From Sphingomonas montana (lineage in GTDB: Bacteria; Pseudomonadota; Alphaproteobacteria; Sphingomonadales; Sphingomonadaceae), in assembly GCF_001956315.1 (NCBI RefSeq), contig NZ_MOLY01000046.1:124001-188000 (forward strand): a stretch of DNA of 64,000 nt. Direction: 5' to 3'. The first letter of the stretch is position 1, and every line of letters starts with the position of its first letter. Below, in pieces: positions 60,069 through 64,000 of this stretch. Made by a program: the position numbers and the translations under genes. The notes under the pieces were generated by a model. The model did not search any database. It worked only from the letters and a program-made list of their open reading frames with translations, and was not told the DNA's origin.

Positions 60069-61847
60069 GTGGAACGACAACCGGTTCGGCCCTTCCGATC
60101 GCGCGACTGGTTCGCGGACCCGGCGCGGTCCGACATGACGGCGCTGTATCTGGAACGCTTCATGAATTACGGGCTGACCCCGGCCGAGCTGCGGTCCGGG
60201 CGGCCGATCATCGGCATCGCGCAGACCGGGTCCGACCTCAGCCCCTGCAACCGCATCCACCTGGACCTCGCGCGGCGCGTGCGCGACGGGATCCGCGATG
60301 CGGGCGGGATCGCCATGGAGTTTCCAGTCCACCCGATCTTCGAAAACTGCCGCAGGCCGACCGCGGCGCTCGACCGTAACCTCGCCTATCTCGGGCTGGT
60401 CGAGACGCTGTACGGCTATCCGATCGACGCCGTCGTGCTGACCACCGGGTGCGACAAGACGACGCCGTCGGGCATCATGGCGGCGTCGACGGTCGATATT
60501 CCGGCCATCGTCCTGTCGGGCGGGCCGATGCTGGACGGGTGGCACGACGGCGAACTGGTCGGGTCGGGCACCGTCATCTGGCGGTCGCGGCGCAAGCTGG
60601 CCGCGGGCGAGATCGACGAGGAGGAGTTCCTGCAACGCGCGACGGACAGCGCGCCGTCGGCCGGCCATTGCAACACGATGGGCACCGCATCGACCATGAA
60701 CGCGGTGGCCGAAGCGCTGGGCCTGTCGCTGCCCGGCTGCGCGGCGATCCCGGCGCCGTACCGCGAACGCGGGCAATATGCCTACGAGACCGGCCGCCGG
60801 ATCGTCGAGATGGCGTATGAGGACCTGCGCCCGTCGCGCATCCTGTCGCGCGAAAGCTTCCTGAACGCCATCCGGGTCGTCACCGCGATCGGTGGTTCGT
60901 CCAATGCACAGCCGCATATCCACGCGATGGCGCAGCATGCCGGGATCGAAATCGTGGCGGCGGACTGGTCTACCTACGGGTACGACCTGCCGTTGCTGGT
61001 CGACGTGCAGCCGGCGGGGCGGTTCCTGGGCGAACGGTTCCACCGCGCCGGCGGCGTGCCGGCGGTGATGACCGAACTGCTGGGGGCGGGGAAGCTGGAC
61101 GGCAACTGCGCGACCGTGACCGGGCGCACGGTGGCGGAGAACATCCTGGGGCGCAGCGCCACCGACCGCGAGGTGATCCGCGCGTTCGACACGCCGTTGA
61201 AGGAACAGGCCGGGTTCCTGGTGCTGACCGGCAACCTGTTCGATGTCGCCATCATGAAGACCAGCGTCATTTCCCTCGCCTTTCGTGCGCGTTACCTAGA
61301 ACGGACGGGTGCGGAGAATATCTTCGAGGCGCGCGCGATCGTGTTCGAGGGATCGGACGATTATCATCACCGGATCAACGACCCGGCACTGGATATCGAC
61401 GAGAACTGCATCCTGGTCATCCGCGGGGCGGGGCCGATCGGCTGGCCGGGTTCGGCAGAGGTCGTGAACATGCAGCCGCCGGACCATCTGATCCAGCGCG
61501 GGATCATGGCGTTGCCGACGCTGGGCGACGGGCGGCAGTCCGGCACGTCCGACAGCCCGTCGATCCTGAACGCCAGCCCGGAAAGCGCCGTCGGTGGCGG
61601 GCTGTCCTGGCTGGCGACCGGCGACATCATCCGGATCGACCTGACCGCCGGCCGGTGCGATGCGCTGGTCGACGAAGGCGAGATCGCGCGCCGCCGGGGC
61701 GGGCCGCCGCCGCCCATCCCGCCGAGCAACACGCCGTGGGAGGAACTGTACCGCGAAAAGACCGGGCAGCTGGGCGAGGGCGCGGTGCTGGACTTCGCCG
61801 TGAAGTATCGCGGCATCGCGGCACGCACGCCACGCCACAACCACTGA
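60069..61847 (+). CDS. IlvD/Edd-family sugar-acid dehydratase
   Basis: A 592-residue protein. Fe-S ligand cysteines are visible at Cys60 (GSDLSPCN), Cys128 (TTGCDKTTPSG) and Cys201 (SAGHCNTMGTAST). Lys130 after Cys128 and Ser/Gly-rich SDSPSI near residue 498 complete the active-site set. It resembles pentonate (L-arabinonate, D-xylonate) dehydratases more than dihydroxy-acid dehydratase, as judged from the 592-residue length and the adjacent sugar symporter. It removes water from a sugar acid to give a 2-keto-3-deoxy acid. The exact substrate is inferred. Confidence 0.9.
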   Translation: MERQPVRPFRSRDWFADPARSDMTALYLERFMNYGLTPAELRSGRPIIGIAQTGSDLSPCNRIHLDLARRVRDGIRDAGGIAMEFPVHPIFENCRRPTAALDRNLAYLGLVETLYGYPIDAVVLTTGCDKTTPSGIMAASTVDIPAIVLSGGPMLDGWHDGELVGSGTVIWRSRRKLAAGEIDEEEFLQRATDSAPSAGHCNTMGTASTMNAVAEALGLSLPGCAAIPAPYRERGQYAYETGRRIVEMAYEDLRPSRILSRESFLNAIRVVTAIGGSSNAQPHIHAMAQHAGIEIVAADWSTYGYDLPLLVDVQPAGRFLGERFHRAGGVPAVMTELLGAGKLDGNCATVTGRTVAENILGRSATDREVIRAFDTPLKEQAGFLVLTGNLFDVAIMKTSVISLAFRARYLERTGAENIFEARAIVFEGSDDYHHRINDPALDIDENCILVIRGAGPIGWPGSAEVVNMQPPDHLIQRGIMALPTLGDGRQSGTSDSPSILNASPESAVGGGLSWLATGDIIRIDLTAGRCDALVDEGEIARRRGGPPPPIPPSNTPWEELYREKTGQLGEGAVLDFAVKYRGIAARTPRHNH

Positions 61848-61889
61848 TACCGAACAGACCGGCACGGCCGGCACGAGGGGAGAGCGACG

Positions 61890-63344
61890 ATGACGGACAG
61901 GATGCGGGATTTGCCCGGGGACGGACGAACCGACGGGCGCGCCGACGGCGGCATGGTGAACCACGGTTTCATCGCGGCGATCGTCGCGGTGGCGACGATC
62001 GGTGGTTTCATGTTCGGCTATGACTCGGGTGTCATCAACGGCACGCAGAAGGGGCTGGAGGCCGCGTTCGGGCTCGGCCGGCTGGGGATCGGCGTGAATG
62101 TCGGCGCGATCCTGGTCGGATCGGCGATCGGCGCGTTCGGGGCGGGGCGGTTGGCCGACCGGATCGGGCGGCGCAACGTCATGATGATTTCGGCGGTGCT
62201 GTTCCTGTTCAGCGCGGTGCTGGCGGGGGCGGCGACCGGTTCGGCGATCTTCATCTTCGCGCGGATCGTCGGCGGGCTGGGCGTGGGTGCGGCCAGCGTG
62301 ATTTCCCCGGTCTATATTTCCGAAGTGACGCCGGCGGCGATCCGCGGCCGATTGTCCAGCGTGCAGCAGGTGATGATCATCGCCGGGCTGACCGGTGCGT
62401 TCGTCGCGAACTTCGCGCTGGCCCGCTATGCCGGCGGTTCCACGGCGGACTTCTGGCTCGGCTATCCGGCGTGGCGCTGGATGTTCTGGTTGCAGGCGAT
62501 CCCGGCCGCAATCTACTTCTTCGCGCTGCTGGTGATCCCGGAAAGCCCGCGGTTCCTTGTCGCCAAGGGGCGGGAAACGGACGCGCACACCGTGCTCACC
62601 CGCCTGTTCGGCAGTGCGGAGGCGGACCGCAAGGTCACCGAGATCCGCAATTCTCTGGCGGCCGATCATCACAAGCCCAAGCTTTCCGACCTGAAGGACA
62701 AGGCGACCGGCAGGATCCGGCCAATCCTGTGGGCCGGTATCGGTCTGGCCGTCTTCCAGCAGCTCGTCGGCATCAACGTCGTCTTCTATTACGGCGCGAC
62801 ATTGTGGGAAGCGGTGGGGTTCACCGAGGACAATGCGTTGCAGATCAACATCCTGTCGGGTGTCCTGTCGATCGCGGCCTGTCTGTTCACGATCGCGACC
62901 GTCGACCGGATCGGGCGCAAGCCGTTGCTGCTGGTCGGGTCGGCCGGCATGGCGGTGACGCTGGCGACGGTGGCCTATGCCTTCTCGACCGCGGTAACGG
63001 GGGCGGACGGTGCGGTGTCGTTGCCGGGCAATAACGGCATGATCGCGCTGATCGCGGCCAACCTGTACGTCATCTTCTTCAATGCCAGCTGGGGCCCGGT
63101 GATGTGGGTGATGCTGGGCGAGATGTTCCCCAACCAGATCCGCGGTTCGGGGCTGGCGGTGGCCGGCTTCGCGCAGTGGATCGCCAATGCCGCGATCTCG
63201 GTCAGCTTCCCCGCGCTGGCGGTGTCACCCGGGCTGGCGGTGACCTATGCGGGCTATGCGATCTTCGCGGCGATCTCGTTCTTCTTCGTCAAGGCGATGG
63301 TGGTCGAGACGCGCGGGCGGGAACTGGAGGATATGCCGGGCTGA
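61890..63344 (+). CDS. Sugar:H+ symporter (MFS sugar porter family)
   Basis: A 484-residue protein with 12 transmembrane segments after a hydrophilic N-terminus. Sugar-porter signatures are GFMFGYDSGVINGTQ, RLADRIGRRNVM, ESPRFLVAKGR, TVDRIGRKPLLL and the C-terminal ETRGRELED. GAGGGGAGAG precedes the ATG at 61890. It imports a pentose or hexose, presumably the precursor of the dehydratase substrate. It lies 42 bp after the dehydratase stop. Confidence 0.93.
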   Translation: MTDRMRDLPGDGRTDGRADGGMVNHGFIAAIVAVATIGGFMFGYDSGVINGTQKGLEAAFGLGRLGIGVNVGAILVGSAIGAFGAGRLADRIGRRNVMMISAVLFLFSAVLAGAATGSAIFIFARIVGGLGVGAASVISPVYISEVTPAAIRGRLSSVQQVMIIAGLTGAFVANFALARYAGGSTADFWLGYPAWRWMFWLQAIPAAIYFFALLVIPESPRFLVAKGRETDAHTVLTRLFGSAEADRKVTEIRNSLAADHHKPKLSDLKDKATGRIRPILWAGIGLAVFQQLVGINVVFYYGATLWEAVGFTEDNALQINILSGVLSIAACLFTIATVDRIGRKPLLLVGSAGMAVTLATVAYAFSTAVTGADGAVSLPGNNGMIALIAANLYVIFFNASWGPVMWVMLGEMFPNQIRGSGLAVAGFAQWIANAAISVSFPALAVSPGLAVTYAGYAIFAAISFFFVKAMVVETRGRELEDMPG

Positions 63345-63388
63345 GCCTGACGGGCAGGGGGTTGGATTGGTCGTCCCTACTCGTCATC

Positions 63389-63475
63389 GTCATCCCGCCG
63401 CAGGCCGGGGATCTCCCTTGGGCTTGGGGTGCGTGTTTTACCGCAGCGAGATCCCGGCCTTCGCCGGGATGACGG
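63389..63475. repeat. Intergenic palindromic repeat, family C variant
   Basis: An inverted pair begins CGTCATCCCGCCGCAGGCCG and ends CCGGCCTTCGCCGGGATGACG, with outer arms matching the family C ends but a different core. Part of a 349-bp gene-free stretch (63345-63693) that also holds a family A copy at 63560 and no supported gene. Confidence 0.75.
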
Positions 63476-63559
63476 TTTGGGGGCTGGGGGGCTGATCGGA
63501 GTTCGGGCTTCGATCGCGCGGATGCTTACGGTAGGATGACTGTGGGTGAATCCATCCCA

Positions 63560-63675
63560 GATCCGACCATGCCGAGCGCAGTCGAGGCACGTTCCCCGAG
63601 CGTAGCCGAGGGGCGATGTTGACGTTTCGGCTACGTTCGACGGATCCCTCGACTTCGCTCGGGATGGGCGGATCA
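63560..63675. repeat. Intergenic palindromic repeat, family A
   Basis: Carries CCCCGAGCGTAGCCGAGGGG and CTCGACTTCGCTCGGGATGG, the best match to the copy at 38194. It ends 19 bp before the SDR stop codon. Confidence 0.78.
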
Positions 63676-63693
63676 AACCAAAGTCATTGTGGT

Positions 63694-64000
63694 CTAGCGC
63701 CAGCCGGCGTCGACCCAGTAGTTGTGGCCCGTGCACATGCGCGCGTCGTCCGATGCCAGGAACAGCGCCATGGCCGCAATGTCCGACGGCTGAATGCGTG
63801 CGTCGAGGCATTGCGCGGCGACGATCTCCGCCTCACCCTCCGGCGTGTACCACTTCTCCTGCCGCGGGGTCTGGACGTTGCCGGGCACGATGCAGTTGAC
63901 GCGGATGCCGTCGCGGCCGAGATCGCGGGCCAGACTGCGCGTAAGGCCCTCGGTCGCGGCCTTTGCGGTCTGGTAGAGGATCAGGTCCGGCAGCGCGAGG
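63694..64000 (-). CDS. Short-chain dehydrogenase/reductase (C-terminal part; 5' end beyond window)
   Basis: About 101 residues read from the window edge to a stop at 63694-63696. The catalytic YQTAK motif is followed by EGLTRSLARDLGRDGIRVNC and IVPGNVQTPRQEKW. The C-terminal YWVDAGWR ends the usual SDR fold. Being next to the dehydratase and symporter genes, it may be the sugar 1-dehydrogenase of an oxidative pentose or hexose pathway; this is inferred. The Rossmann N-terminus is outside the window. Confidence 0.9.
   Translation of the reverse strand, partial: LALPDLILYQTAKAATEGLTRSLARDLGRDGIRVNCIVPGNVQTPRQEKWYTPEGEAEIVAAQCLDARIQPSDIAAMALFLASDDARMCTGHNYWVDAGWR

Overview
The window looks like chromosomal DNA of a sphingomonad-type alphaproteobacterium. 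It is very GC-rich, has many 4-bp ATGA gene overlaps, an HWE-family histidine kinase, twin-arginine-exported sugar oxidoreductases, hydroxyproline-epimerase and sugar-acid dehydratase loci, and intergenic palindromic repeats of the kind common in these genomes. I saw no rRNA, tRNA, CRISPR array, insertion sequence or prophage. The assignment is an inference from gene content and was not tested by a search.

Layout. 1-9123: the 5' part of a LacI-type regulator gene (minus strand), a dyad operator, and a tightly overlapping nine-gene operon (permease, three xylose-isomerase-like TIM barrels, Gfo/Idh/MocA oxidoreductase, cytochrome c, DUF1080 hydrolase, gluconate-dehydrogenase-type small subunit, GMC oxidoreductase). 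I read it as an oxidative 3-keto-glycoside degradation system. 9297-11646: a YqiJ/YqiK (flotillin) pair. 11780-14039: small uncharacterised genes. 14115-21970: alpha-2-macroglobulin with an intact CxEQ thioester motif, followed by penicillin-binding protein 1C. 22089-24474: small secreted or membrane proteins and an HD phosphohydrolase. 24661-27776 (minus): an overlapping operon of a ketoacyl synthase III, a haem-oxygenase-fold redox enzyme, an unrecognised protein and a small secreted protein. 28021-31594: orphan membrane protein, lipoproteins and a zinc metalloprotease with a peptidoglycan-binding tail.

31764-36878: a hydroxyproline utilisation locus: M24 (Xaa-Pro-type) peptidase and FAD amino-acid oxidase on the minus strand, diverging from a DapA-family deaminase, 4-hydroxyproline 2-epimerase and GntR/FCD regulator, with a perfect 16-bp palindrome between the divergent genes. 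36933-45786: ferredoxin-reductase-like flavoprotein, CaiB-type CoA transferase, HWE kinase, a disordered protein, zinc alcohol dehydrogenase, and a HAD/SDR/patatin run. 46095-51011: guanylate kinase, DUF2585 protein, gamma-glutamyltransferase and thiolase. 51150-55474: a glycosyltransferase diverging from two ATP-grasp ligases and a nucleotidyltransferase, a candidate uncharacterised conjugate-biosynthesis locus. 55653-57283: an exported sulfite-oxidase-fold molybdoenzyme with its cytochrome b membrane partner. 57445-58794: a CPA2 antiporter. 58873-64000: a LacI regulator, an operator, an IlvD/Edd sugar-acid dehydratase, a sugar:H+ symporter, and the C-terminal part of an SDR gene at the window edge.

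Three families of intergenic palindromic repeats recur at 3' gene ends. The three candidate systems most worth following are the glycoside operon (422-9123), the KAS III/diiron-like operon (24661-27776) and the double ATP-grasp locus (51150-55474).
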